IMG/VR virus record: IMGVR_UViG_3300025759_000118
Coordinates: 1 to 56,184 of that record
Strand: one strand, 5' to 3'
DNA length: 56,184 nucleotides
Origin: a virus
Of this stretch, positions 33,451 through 40,639 are shown piece after piece (positions within the stretch are counted from its first letter, which is position 1; each line of letters begins with the position of its first letter). The translations under genes were made by a program, and so were the position numbers. The notes beneath the pieces were generated by a model that was given only the letters and a program-made list of their open reading frames with translations, did not search any database and was not told where the DNA came from.

Positions 33451-33506
33451 AAACTGTTTCATGCTTTTGCAATCATCAGACCGAGTACCCACTCGATTAC
33501 AGTTTC
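33451..33506 (-). ncRNA. Hammerhead ribozyme 2 (type III)
   Basis: Read on the - strand. Stem III pairs AAACUGU (33505-33499) with ACAGUUU (33457-33451). The triplet is GUA, with the cut expected between 33498 and 33497. Stem I is AUCGAGU / ACUCGGU around loop GGGU. CUGAUGA is at 33479-33473. Stem II is UUGC-AAAA-GCAU with a U-U mismatch at its base. GAAA is at 33460-33457. The start codon lies 40 bases downstream. Just before stem III, CAGTTTC-A-GAAACTG (33514-33500) could form a competing hairpin. Confidence 0.75.
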
Positions 33507-33518
33507 TGAAACTGAGTA

Positions 33519-33548
33519 GGGAGAAATATTTACTAGTAATATTTCCCC
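33519..33548. repeat. Dispersed palindrome, copy 10
   Basis: GGGAGAAATATTTACT followed by AGTAATATTTCCCC, centred on ACTAGT, with one extra T. It is between the MoxR gene and hammerhead leader 2, and could form a 12-base RNA hairpin. Confidence 0.65.
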
Positions 33549-33561
33549 CCACCAGTCTGAT

Positions 33562-34638
33562 TTAGATTAACACCTTGTCATTTTCAGAAATGAAAACTGA
33601 ATAGGTGCTGGTGTTTTTCAACTCAGGGCAGACACCGACCACCGCTCTCATGAAAAAGACTGAGAACTCTTTCGATGGAAAAGTATCAATCCATTTCAGA
33701 GAGTTATCGAAGTATGTAGGCTTCAATTTCTCGTCTGCATCTTGGATGGCAGAGACCAAAGCAACAGCAGTCGCATATTGCAGACCCATGGTCTCAGGAA
33801 CATCGACCTCCTTGCCATCGACAATGTCTGCAAGGTTCGGAATATCCTGAGATAGATTTACAAAATTCATAAACTCTAACCCAGCCTCGATACCGACATT
33901 GCTCTGAGCGTGGAAAGGCATCAAGTCTTTGTCACTCTCAGGCATTGCCTTCATGATGTCAGACAGTCTCGACCATGCTCTTGGAGAAGGTTGAGGATTG
34001 CTATCCTTGGCATCGAACTTCCACAACAACTTAGGCATAAAATTTATGAACCCTAAGATAGAGGAATGAACACCAGCCTGAGAACCCCACACGAGCCAGT
34101 CATTAACATCATGCTTGAAATTAATCAGAGCCAGCCTATTGGTCATATGAGCAAGCATCTTGTTAGCACCTGACCTATCGGTTGCTCTGTTTCCAGCCAT
34201 GACAATATTCCAGCCTTCAGGCATGACATATTCTCCCAGCCTTCTCTCATGAACCAACTGTCCGAGAAGCTTCTGCATATCTGCTGTCGCTTGTGCGAAC
34301 TCATCGATAAAAAGTAGACCCTCATTAGCAACTGGAAGATTTCCGAGAAATGCTCTCTTCTGTTCTCCATTGTCTATAAAAGGTAGACCACCCAACTCAA
34401 TCGTCTCATACAGACTCGCTCTAAAATCAATGAATCCGAATTCATCTTTTTTAGGTCTAATCGTCTCAACGACTTTTCTCTTTCCAGCCAGCACCTGAGC
34501 GAACTCATTTACTATCGCAGATTTACCGACACCAACACCGCCTAAGAGCATCGGAACTTTTCCAGCACTCACGACATTGTTTAATAGCCTCAACGCTTTA
34601 GATGGAGAGGCTTCCATCATTTTATTTTCTTCACTCAT
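33562..34638 (-). CDS. MoxR-family AAA+ ATPase (CobS-like)
   Basis: I use the ATG at 34638 after GCGGAGGTGCAAT. The 358-residue protein has Walker A GGVGVGKSAI (about 33-42), Walker B GLLFIDEFAQ (about 107-116) and a sensor-1 segment VMAGNRATDRSG. MoxR ATPases act with VWA-domain proteins to remodel or metallate partners (RavA-ViaA, NorQ-NorD, CobS-CobT). Its partner is encoded downstream at 30899-32446. Hammerhead leader 1 lies directly upstream, so this gene would be released as a single-gene RNA between two ribozymes. Confidence 0.8.
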   Translation of the reverse strand: MSEENKMMEASPSKALRLLNNVVSAGKVPMLLGGVGVGKSAIVNEFAQVLAGKRKVVETIRPKKDEFGFIDFRASLYETIELGGLPFIDNGEQKRAFLGNLPVANEGLLFIDEFAQATADMQKLLGQLVHERRLGEYVMPEGWNIVMAGNRATDRSGANKMLAHMTNRLALINFKHDVNDWLVWGSQAGVHSSILGFINFMPKLLWKFDAKDSNPQPSPRAWSRLSDIMKAMPESDKDLMPFHAQSNVGIEAGLEFMNFVNLSQDIPNLADIVDGKEVDVPETMGLQYATAVALVSAIQDADEKLKPTYFDNSLKWIDTFPSKEFSVFFMRAVVGVCPELKNTSTYSVFISENDKVLI

Positions 34639-34670
34639 ATTGCACCTCCGCAAATTGTGAAAGTTAAAAG

Positions 34671-34729
34671 AACTGTTTCGGAACTTTTGTTCCATCATCA
34701 GACCGAGGCACACACCTCGATGACAGTTT
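34671..34729 (-). ncRNA. Hammerhead ribozyme 1 (type III)
   Basis: Read on the - strand. Stem III pairs AACUGU (34728-34723) with ACAGUU (34676-34671). The triplet is GUC, with the cut expected between 34722 and 34721. Stem I is AUCGAGG / CCUCGGU (one U-G pair) around loop UGUGUG. CUGAUGA is at 34701-34695. Stem II is GGAAC-AAAA-GUUCC, with one extra U at its base. GAAA is at 34679-34676. The MoxR start codon lies 33 bases downstream. All catalytic-core residues of the hammerhead are present. Confidence 0.8.
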
Positions 34730-34736
34730 TTTGAGA

Positions 34737-34762
34737 GAGAGGATTTATTGCTAAACCCTCTC
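34737..34762. other. Hairpin upstream of hammerhead 1
   Basis: GAGAGGATTTA pairs with TAAACCCTCTC, ten of eleven bases, loop TTGC. It lies just after the 34773-35030 gene. On the - strand it is followed by CTCTCAAAAAA rather than T, so it is not a standard terminator; it may protect the 3' end of the RNA left after cleavage. Confidence 0.45.
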
Positions 34763-34772
34763 CTCATATGGA

Positions 34773-35030
34773 TTAGAAATTTGGATTATTCCAAATCTGC
34801 TTTTCCCATTCTTGAAAGTCCTCGCTTTCGTGTTGCTCGTCAATCCAATCACGAACAGTCTCATAAGTAGGCAACAAATATTCGTTATGCCATTCGCTAT
34901 CCCACTTATACTCTGCATGGTAAAAGACATCCTTCCCAGCCAACTCAGAATTAACAGTTATCTTTCGAATTCTGAAACCCTTGTACTCGCATACTTCGAC
35001 TGTTTCTTTAGTCAGATAAAAATCTTCCAT
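34773..35030 (-). CDS. Early protein, unknown
   Basis: An 85-residue protein with a strong GGGAGGTGGCGTA site, its ATG overlapping the upstream TAA. The sequence has a beta-rich first half (YKGFRIRKITVNSELAGKD) and a Trp-rich acidic end (EWHNEYLLPTYETVRDWID). It is co-translated with the 38-residue protein upstream, both behind hammerhead leader 3. Family not recognised. Confidence 0.5.
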   Translation of the reverse strand: MEDFYLTKETVEVCEYKGFRIRKITVNSELAGKDVFYHAEYKWDSEWHNEYLLPTYETVRDWIDEQHESEDFQEWEKQIWNNPNF

Positions 35031-35146
35031 TACGCCACCTCCCTAGATGTAGCTTCCCAATACTGAGAACTGTTTTTAAATTTACGAACAGATTGCTTTC
35101 TGCTATCTCTGTTCCCTTTGATATTTCTAATATAGAAATTTTTCAT
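35030..35146 (-). CDS. 38-residue basic protein behind hammerhead leader 3
   Basis: A very short gene: ATG at 35146, TAA sharing a base with the next ATG at 35030. The ribosome-binding site is GCAGAGGTGCATT, the same type as behind the other hammerheads. The product begins MKNFYIRNIKGNRDSRKQ and is strongly basic and polar. The clean spacing, coupling and conserved leader argue that it is real. Confidence 0.55.
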   Translation of the reverse strand: MKNFYIRNIKGNRDSRKQSVRKFKNSSQYWEATSREVA

Positions 35147-35173
35147 AATGCACCTCTGCATAAAAGTTAAAAG

Positions 35174-35227
35174 TATCTGTTTCTGCTTTCGCTTCATTCA
35201 GGCAAGGCACACACCTTGCGACAGATA
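35174..35227 (-). ncRNA. Hammerhead ribozyme 3 (type III, variant core)
   Basis: Read on the - strand. Stem III pairs UAUCUGU (35227-35221) with ACAGAUA (35180-35174). The triplet is GUC, with the cut expected between 35220 and 35219. Stem I is GCAAGG / CCUUGC around loop UGUGUG. The first box is CUGAAUGA (35201-35194), one base longer than CUGAUGA. Stem II is only GC-GAAA-GC with A-A at its base, and GAAA is at 35183-35180. The longer box and short stem II may weaken it. A start codon lies 28 bases downstream. Confidence 0.65.
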
Positions 35228-35231
35228 TTGC

Positions 35232-35256
35232 GAGGGATAGCAAAGAGCCATCCCTC
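35232..35256. other. Hairpin upstream of hammerhead 3
   Basis: GAGGGAT and ATCCCTC form a perfect seven-base stem with an eleven-base loop, directly before ribozyme stem III on the - strand. It parallels the hairpins before hammerheads 1 and 2. Confidence 0.45.
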
Positions 35257-35257
35257 A

Positions 35258-35452
35258 CAAAAAATTTTCTTTAAGGAATTTGTTTTTCATAAATGTTTTT
35301 TTATTCTCGTTTCAGAGTCGGATGAGTTAGCGGTCTCTGTCACTCTGCTCTGTTCATCCATTCGTCACTCGGTAGTGACCATCATTTACCTTTTGCGACA
35401 TCTTGTTTCGTGCTAACAAGTGCTAGTCTTGTTTCGCTGTCTGTCCGAGGAT
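35258..35452. other. Intergenic stretch with only very short frames
   Basis: Between hammerhead leader 3 and the broken frame upstream I see only short - strand frames, such as 24 residues at 35287-35361 with an ATGA overlap to an 11-residue frame. None has a good ribosome-binding site, and I do not call them genes. Confidence 0.4.
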
Positions 35453-35668
35453 TTATTCTTGTACCTCATCCGCCAGTCTGCGAGTTTTCCTTCCTGAGTT
35501 AGAGAGCCAAGGAGAGACTCCACGCTTGCCACCTTCTCTAGATGTTTTCCGCAAGCGGTCAGATAAAAATTCTTACTGGTCTATTTTTTCCACCTCCATA
35601 TTTTGTCCACGACCCAGCGACAGAACTTGTCGCTCTGGAAAATCGTGTATGTCAAAAGTCGTTGTCAT
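35453..35668 (-). pseudogene. Small basic early frame interrupted by an in-frame TAA
   Basis: From the ATG at 35668 the frame gives 31 residues (MTTTFDIHDFPERQVLSLG…) to TAA at 35575-35573. The same frame continues for 39 codons (LSDRLRKTSREGGKRG, then SGRKTRRLADEVQE) to TAA at 35455-35453. The second part reads like a natural basic protein, so this may be one 71-residue gene broken by a point mutation or sequencing error. Two separate short genes or chance are also possible. No clear ribosome-binding site precedes the ATG. Confidence 0.35.
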
Positions 35669-35745
35669 GAAACCATTCTATCAAAATGACCAGTCAGAGC
35701 AAGCAATTAGATAGCTAAAAGCAATACAGCAGAGCCTAGGGATTA

Positions 35746-35769
35746 GAAAATATTACTAGTAAAATTTCC
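35746..35769. repeat. Dispersed palindrome, copy 11
   Basis: The left half GAAAATATTACT is perfect and the right half matches at 10 of 12, with centre ACTAGT. It ends two bases before the small terminase start and lies upstream of the leftward early block, so it could control both directions. Confidence 0.65.
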
Positions 35770-35771
35770 GC

Positions 35772-36260
35772 ATGACGCAATCCAAAAAACCCAATTTAAA
35801 AATCGTACCGAATCAATCCGACCTCACACCGAAGCAGAGAAAATTTGTAGACCTAATCATAAAAGGAAAGCACTCATACAAAGACGCTTACTGCGAGGCA
35901 TATGATGTAAAGATGAAAAAGGATGGAAGTCCGCCTAAATGGACAGAGACAGAGTCGAGCAAGCTTCTAGCGAACCCTAAGATTGCACTAAGCATACAAA
36001 GAGCAATTCAGAAGGTAGAGCAGTCCTCAGTAGCATCCTCAGTCAGAACGAGAGAGTATGTTCTTGAGAGGCTAATGAATGAGAGCAAGGAAGCGGATAG
36101 TGATGCAAGCAGAGTCAGGGCATTGGAACTTCTAGGAAAGACCATCGGATTATTCACAGACACAGTCGAAGTAAAAGAGACGAGAGATAGCGAAGAGATT
36201 GCATCGGATATAGAGGAGAAGATAATCGCTCTATTAGAGGAGACCACCGAGAGCGAATAG
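35772..36260 (+). CDS. terS: Terminase small subunit
   Basis: A 162-residue protein with the typical helix-turn-helix opening of small terminases (LTPKQRKFVDLIIKGKHSYK, then DAYCEAYD). After ANPKIALSIQRAI comes a long helical middle for ring formation and an acidic C-terminus. It recognises the packaging site and brings DNA to the large subunit, whose gene follows after 390 bases. No ribosome-binding site is visible before the ATG; the palindrome abuts it. Confidence 0.8.
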   Translation: MTQSKKPNLKIVPNQSDLTPKQRKFVDLIIKGKHSYKDAYCEAYDVKMKKDGSPPKWTETESSKLLANPKIALSIQRAIQKVEQSSVASSVRTREYVLERLMNESKEADSDASRVRALELLGKTIGLFTDTVEVKETRDSEEIASDIEEKIIALLEETTESE

Positions 36261-36650
36261 TAAGACCCAAATAAAAAGACCCACCCTTTTATTTTAGAAA
36301 GTCAGGAAATCAAAAGACCCCCACCCCCCATACGCTAGCAAGGTACTTGCATAACATACATACATAGTGATTCACACATTTGATGTTGCATTTTCATGTA
36401 CCCCCCCCTATTGTATTGCAAAATGATAGCGTTTTTTAATCCATATATATAATCGAATGTGGAAACAGGGTAGGAATCCTACACCCCCCATAGTATATTT
36501 TTTGATTTATATGTTGCATTTGATGTTAAGACCCTATAATATGGTAAAGTCTAGCAGTAGATATACCTACTACTTAGTATATACCCACTCAGTTATATAC
36601 CCACTAAAGAATTTTTTAATTAGTATCTACTAATCTAGTATGTACCTACT
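36261..36650. other. Terminase intergenic region with C-tracts, repeats and a promoter candidate
   Basis: This 390-base gap has no gene. It contains C-runs (near 36325, 36401 and 36483), an inverted repeat GTAGGA-A-TCCTAC at 36470-36482, and two copies of a TGTTGCATTT word. A promoter-like pair is TTGCAT (36514-36519) and TATAAT (36535-36540), spaced 15. Tandem TATACCYACT words run up to the terL start. A packaging (pac/cos) site or late promoter could lie here. Confidence 0.45.
36562..36650. repeat. Tandem TATACCYACT repeats before terL
   Basis: Copies at 36562-36571 (TATACCTACT), 36580-36589 and 36596-36605 (both TATACCCACT) and 36641-36650 (TGTACCTACT), plus a shorter TATCTACT at 36624. 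The reverse complement, AGTRGGTATA, resembles the AGTAAGTATA repeats at 25747-25807. Confidence 0.5.
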
Positions 36651-38147
36651 ATGAATCAAAATGTTTTAAATCAGATAAGGAGTCTTAGTAATTCTCAGAA
36701 AGCAGAGCTATTGGATTTGCTTGAAGAATACGAGGATGCGAAGCAGAGAGAGTTATCCCACGATAACTATCTTAACTTCGTACAAGAGATGTGGTCAGCG
36801 TTTATTCATGGTAAACATCACGAGATAATGGCTGAGGCTTTCGAGAAGGTCGCTAGAGGCGATATAAAGCGTTTAATTATTAATATGCCTCCTAGACATA
36901 CCAAGAGTGAGTTCGCCTCTTATTTGCTCCCTGCGTGGTTCTTAGGGCGTTCTCCTGACAAGAAGATAATCCAGACTGCCCATACTGCAGAATTAGCGGT
37001 TGGCTTTGGTAGGAAGGTTAGAAACCTTGTGAACAGCAAAGACTACAAAAGGATATTCCCTGATGTCAGTTTGCAAGCAGATAGTAAAGCTGCTGGTCGT
37101 TGGAATACTAACAAAGGTGGCGAATACTTTGCGATTGGTGTAGGCGGTGCGGTGACTGGTAAAGGTGCAGACCTATTGATAATCGATGACCCTCATTCAG
37201 AACAAGAGGGTGCGAGTGGCGATGTCAATGTATTTAATAGAACTTACGAGTGGTATACATCAGGACCAAGACAGCGTTTGCAACCGAATGGCGCTATCGT
37301 TGTGGTAATGACAAGATGGCATCAGCGAGACCTTACTGGTCAGGTTATAGATGCTAGCATAAAGCGAGGTGGTGCAGACCAATGGGAAGTAATAGAACTC
37401 CCAGCCATCATGCCTTCAGGTAATCCATTGTGGGAAGAGTTTTGGTCGCTCACAGAATTAGAAGCTTTGAGAGCAGAACTGCCTAATAGCAAATGGCAAG
37501 CACAGTATCAACAAGACCCTACAGCAGAAGAAAGTGCTTTGGTTAAAAGGGAATGGTGGAAAACATGGGAAGGCAGAAATCCACCAGACTGTGAGTTTAT
37601 AATACAATCTTGGGATACTGCCTTTATGAAGAACCAGCGTGCTGACTTTTCTGCTTGTACTACATGGGGAGTGTTCTATAAAGAAAACGATGAAGGGATG
37701 CTAGCACCCAATGTAATATTGCTAGATGCCTATAAAGATAGGCTGGAGTTTCCAGAGCTAAAAGTAAAAGCTATGGATAAGTATAAAGAATTCAAACCCG
37801 ATGCTTTCATTGTTGAGGCAAAAGCAGCAGGGATGCCTTTGATATTTGAACTGCGTGCTATAGGAATACCAGTACAAGAATACACGCCAAGCAGAGGTAA
37901 TGATAAGATTTCGAGAGTAAATGCTGTATCAGATTTATTTTCATCAGGAGTAGTATGGTGTCCTGAGACTCGTTGGGCAGAAGAAGTTGTCGAAGAGTTT
38001 GCAGGATTTCCTAATATGGAACATGATGATTTAGTTGATAGCAGCACGCAAGCTCTGTTAAGATTTAGACAAGGTGGCTTTATTCCTTTGGATAGTGACG
38101 AGGAAGAAGAACCATTAGAACATAATAAAGTCGCAGACTATTACTGA
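36651..38147 (+). CDS. terL: Terminase large subunit
   Basis: This 498-residue packaging motor has the ATPase Walker A-like MPPRHTKS (about 79-86) and Walker B LLIIDDPHSE (about 175-184). The nuclease domain has its first acidic residue in SWDTAF (about 319), IVEAKAAG in the middle and DDLVDS near 477. It cuts concatemers and pumps DNA through the portal. The ATG has no ribosome-binding site; the TATACCYACT repeats end directly against it. Confidence 0.95.
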   Translation: MNQNVLNQIRSLSNSQKAELLDLLEEYEDAKQRELSHDNYLNFVQEMWSAFIHGKHHEIMAEAFEKVARGDIKRLIINMPPRHTKSEFASYLLPAWFLGRSPDKKIIQTAHTAELAVGFGRKVRNLVNSKDYKRIFPDVSLQADSKAAGRWNTNKGGEYFAIGVGGAVTGKGADLLIIDDPHSEQEGASGDVNVFNRTYEWYTSGPRQRLQPNGAIVVVMTRWHQRDLTGQVIDASIKRGGADQWEVIELPAIMPSGNPLWEEFWSLTELEALRAELPNSKWQAQYQQDPTAEESALVKREWWKTWEGRNPPDCEFIIQSWDTAFMKNQRADFSACTTWGVFYKENDEGMLAPNVILLDAYKDRLEFPELKVKAMDKYKEFKPDAFIVEAKAAGMPLIFELRAIGIPVQEYTPSRGNDKISRVNAVSDLFSSGVVWCPETRWAEEVVEEFAGFPNMEHDDLVDSSTQALLRFRQGGFIPLDSDEEEEPLEHNKVADYY

Positions 38148-38155
38148 GGTACTAA

Positions 38156-40639
38156 GTGGCAATAGAAAGAGATAACCCAGCAACTCCCATAGCTGGTACA
38201 GACGAAATGCCAGAGCAAGAAGAATTATCAATCTCCATAGATAATCCTGATTCGGTAGCAATAGCTACCGATGATGGAGGGATGATTATAGATTTTGAGC
38301 CTGACAAACAAAACATAATGGCTGAGGACTTTGATTCAAACCTTGCTGACTATATGGATGAATCAACCCTGAATGAATTAGGTGGTGATTTAATTAGTCA
38401 GTATCAAGCAGACAAAGACTCTCGTTCCGAATGGGAAGAAAGTTATGTCAAAGGTTTAGACCAACTAGGTTTGAAGATTGAAGAAAGAACTACGCCTTGG
38501 GCAGGAGCTTGTGGTGTATTCCATCCGATGTTGAGTGAAGCAGTTATTAGGTTTCAATCGCAATCTATTGCAGAGATGTTTCCAGCACAAGGACCAGTAA
38601 GAACAAAGATTGTTGGTAAGCTTACTGATGAAAAGACAAAGCAAGCTGGTCGAGTGCAAGATTATCTAAATTATCTTTTGACACATGAGATGTCAGAGTA
38701 CCGAACCGAAACAGAGAAGATGTTATTCTCTTTACCTTTGGCAGGTTCTGCATTTAGAAAAGTTTATTATGACCCTAACTTAGAAAGACCTGCTTCTATC
38801 TTTGTACCAGCAGAAGATGTTGTAGTTAATTATGGTGCAAGCGATTTAGAAACTTGTCAGCGTGCAACTCATGTAATGCACAAATCATCTAACGAAGTTC
38901 GTAAGATGCAAGTAGCTGGATTCTACAGAGACATAGATATACCTGAGCCAGCAAATAATCAGTCTGATATTCGTAAGAAGTATGACGAGATGACTGGCGA
39001 AAGCAGAACTTATAACTACGATGATAGGCATACTGTTTTAGAAATGCAGGTAGACCTTGATTTAGAAGGTTATGAAGATATGGCTGATGGCAAACAAACT
39101 GGGATAGCTTTGCCTTATGTTGTATCTATTGATTATCCTAGCGGGCAAGTATTAAGTATCAGAAGAAATTATTTTCAGGATGACCCAAAGAAACTCAGGC
39201 GTATGCACTTTGTTCACTATCAATATTTGCCGGGTCTTGGTTTCTATGGCTTTGGTCTGATACATATGGTTGGTGGTTTAGCTAAATCAGCAACATCAAT
39301 TTTAAGACAGCTTGTAGATGCTGGAACATTATCTAACTTGCCGGGTGGTTTAAAGGCTAGAGGTCTTAGAATAAAAGGCGATGATACTCCTATAATGCCC
39401 GGAGAGTTTAGAGATGTTGATGTTCCCGGTGGTGCTATTAGAGATAACATAACCTTCTTACCATACAAAGAACCATCAGGAACTTTGTATCAACTATTAC
39501 AAAACATTGTGGAAGAAGGTAGGCGTTTTGCTAGCATGAATGATATGAAAGTATCTGACATGAACAACCAAGCACCAGTAGGAACTACTCTAGCTTTGTT
39601 AGAAAGAAACATGAAAGTTATGTCAGCAGTACAAGCAAGACTTCATGCTTCTATGAGAAAAGAATTTGAAATCCTTGTGGGCATTGTTAGAGACTTTACT
39701 CAGCCTGCATATCCATATGAAATGGATGATGATGAATTTATTAAGGTAGAAGATTTTGATAACAGAGTAGATGTGCTACCAGTATCTGACCCTAATGCTT
39801 CAACAATGGCACAAAGAATTATGCAGTATCAAGCTGCAATGCAGTTGGCTACATCTGCACCACAGATTTACAATATGCCTGAGCTACATAGACAAATGCT
39901 CGAAACACTTGGTATAAGGAATGTAGAAGATATTATTCCTGATACAGATGATGTTAAACCTGTAGACCCTGTGACTGCAGTACAGAATTTAATTAATGGT
40001 AAACCTGTGAAAGCATTTAGCTTTCAAGACCATGAAGCTCATATTGAAACAGTTGTGGCTGCACAACAAAATGCAGACATACTGGAACAACTTGAGCAAA
40101 GTCCAAATCAAAATGCCATCCTTGCTAATGCAAGTGCATATGTGAATGAGCATTTAACTATGATGTTTAGAAAACAAGTAGAAGAAGAAATGGGTATACC
40201 ACTTCCACCTGAAGGAGAACCTTTACCTCCTGAAGTTGAGAAGAGAATATCTGACCTTGTAGCTGAAGCTGCACAAAGAGTTGCAATTACATCTCAAGCT
40301 AAACAGCAACAAGCTAGAATACAAGAACAACAACAAGACCCACTACTGCAAATGAAAGATAGAGAGATTGCAGTTAAGGAAGCTGATGTACAAAGAAAGA
40401 TTGCTGTCGATACTGCGAAGATACAACTTGATGCAGAGAAAGCAGAAAACAGAGATGAGATAGAAAGAGAAAGGATAGCATCTCAAGAGCAAATTGCTGG
40501 CGTTAAAATAGGTCAGGATATTGCTAGAGATTTGCTAGAGATTGAAGAGCGTGAAGATAGCAAAAAGCGAGAGGATTACAAATTAGGACTTGACATAGCC
40601 AAAGACTTGGTTCAAAGTGCTAAAGATAATGGCGATTGA
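38156..40639 (+). CDS. Portal protein (P22-type, large)
   Basis: The start is GTG at 38156 with GAGGT five bases upstream. At 827 residues it matches the large portals of P22-like podoviruses. Typical signs are ERTTPWAGACGVFHPMLSEA near 105, a long middle with the conserved GLIHMVGGLAKSATSILRQ, and a C-terminal Gln/Glu/Lys-rich helical barrel (AKQQQARIQEQQQDPLLQ, then IAVKEADVQRKIA). It forms the dodecameric ring at the capsid vertex. Confidence 0.85.
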   Translation: MAIERDNPATPIAGTDEMPEQEELSISIDNPDSVAIATDDGGMIIDFEPDKQNIMAEDFDSNLADYMDESTLNELGGDLISQYQADKDSRSEWEESYVKGLDQLGLKIEERTTPWAGACGVFHPMLSEAVIRFQSQSIAEMFPAQGPVRTKIVGKLTDEKTKQAGRVQDYLNYLLTHEMSEYRTETEKMLFSLPLAGSAFRKVYYDPNLERPASIFVPAEDVVVNYGASDLETCQRATHVMHKSSNEVRKMQVAGFYRDIDIPEPANNQSDIRKKYDEMTGESRTYNYDDRHTVLEMQVDLDLEGYEDMADGKQTGIALPYVVSIDYPSGQVLSIRRNYFQDDPKKLRRMHFVHYQYLPGLGFYGFGLIHMVGGLAKSATSILRQLVDAGTLSNLPGGLKARGLRIKGDDTPIMPGEFRDVDVPGGAIRDNITFLPYKEPSGTLYQLLQNIVEEGRRFASMNDMKVSDMNNQAPVGTTLALLERNMKVMSAVQARLHASMRKEFEILVGIVRDFTQPAYPYEMDDDEFIKVEDFDNRVDVLPVSDPNASTMAQRIMQYQAAMQLATSAPQIYNMPELHRQMLETLGIRNVEDIIPDTDDVKPVDPVTAVQNLINGKPVKAFSFQDHEAHIETVVAAQQNADILEQLEQSPNQNAILANASAYVNEHLTMMFRKQVEEEMGIPLPPEGEPLPPEVEKRISDLVAEAAQRVAITSQAKQQQARIQEQQQDPLLQMKDREIAVKEADVQRKIAVDTAKIQLDAEKAENRDEIERERIASQEQIAGVKIGQDIARDLLEIEEREDSKKREDYKLGLDIAKDLVQSAKDNGD

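Noticed and set aside
30899-34638. Cobalt insertion for cobalamin (CobS/CobT)
   Set aside because: The similarity is to the general MoxR-VWA pattern; no CobN-like chelatase or other cobalamin gene is present.
35287-35361. A 24-codon - strand frame overlapping an 11-codon one by ATGA
   Set aside because: No good ribosome-binding site, too short, and no supporting pattern beyond the overlap.
18695-35769. A CRISPR array, because of repeated near-identical sequences
   Set aside because: The copies are kilobases apart with no regular spacers and no cas genes.
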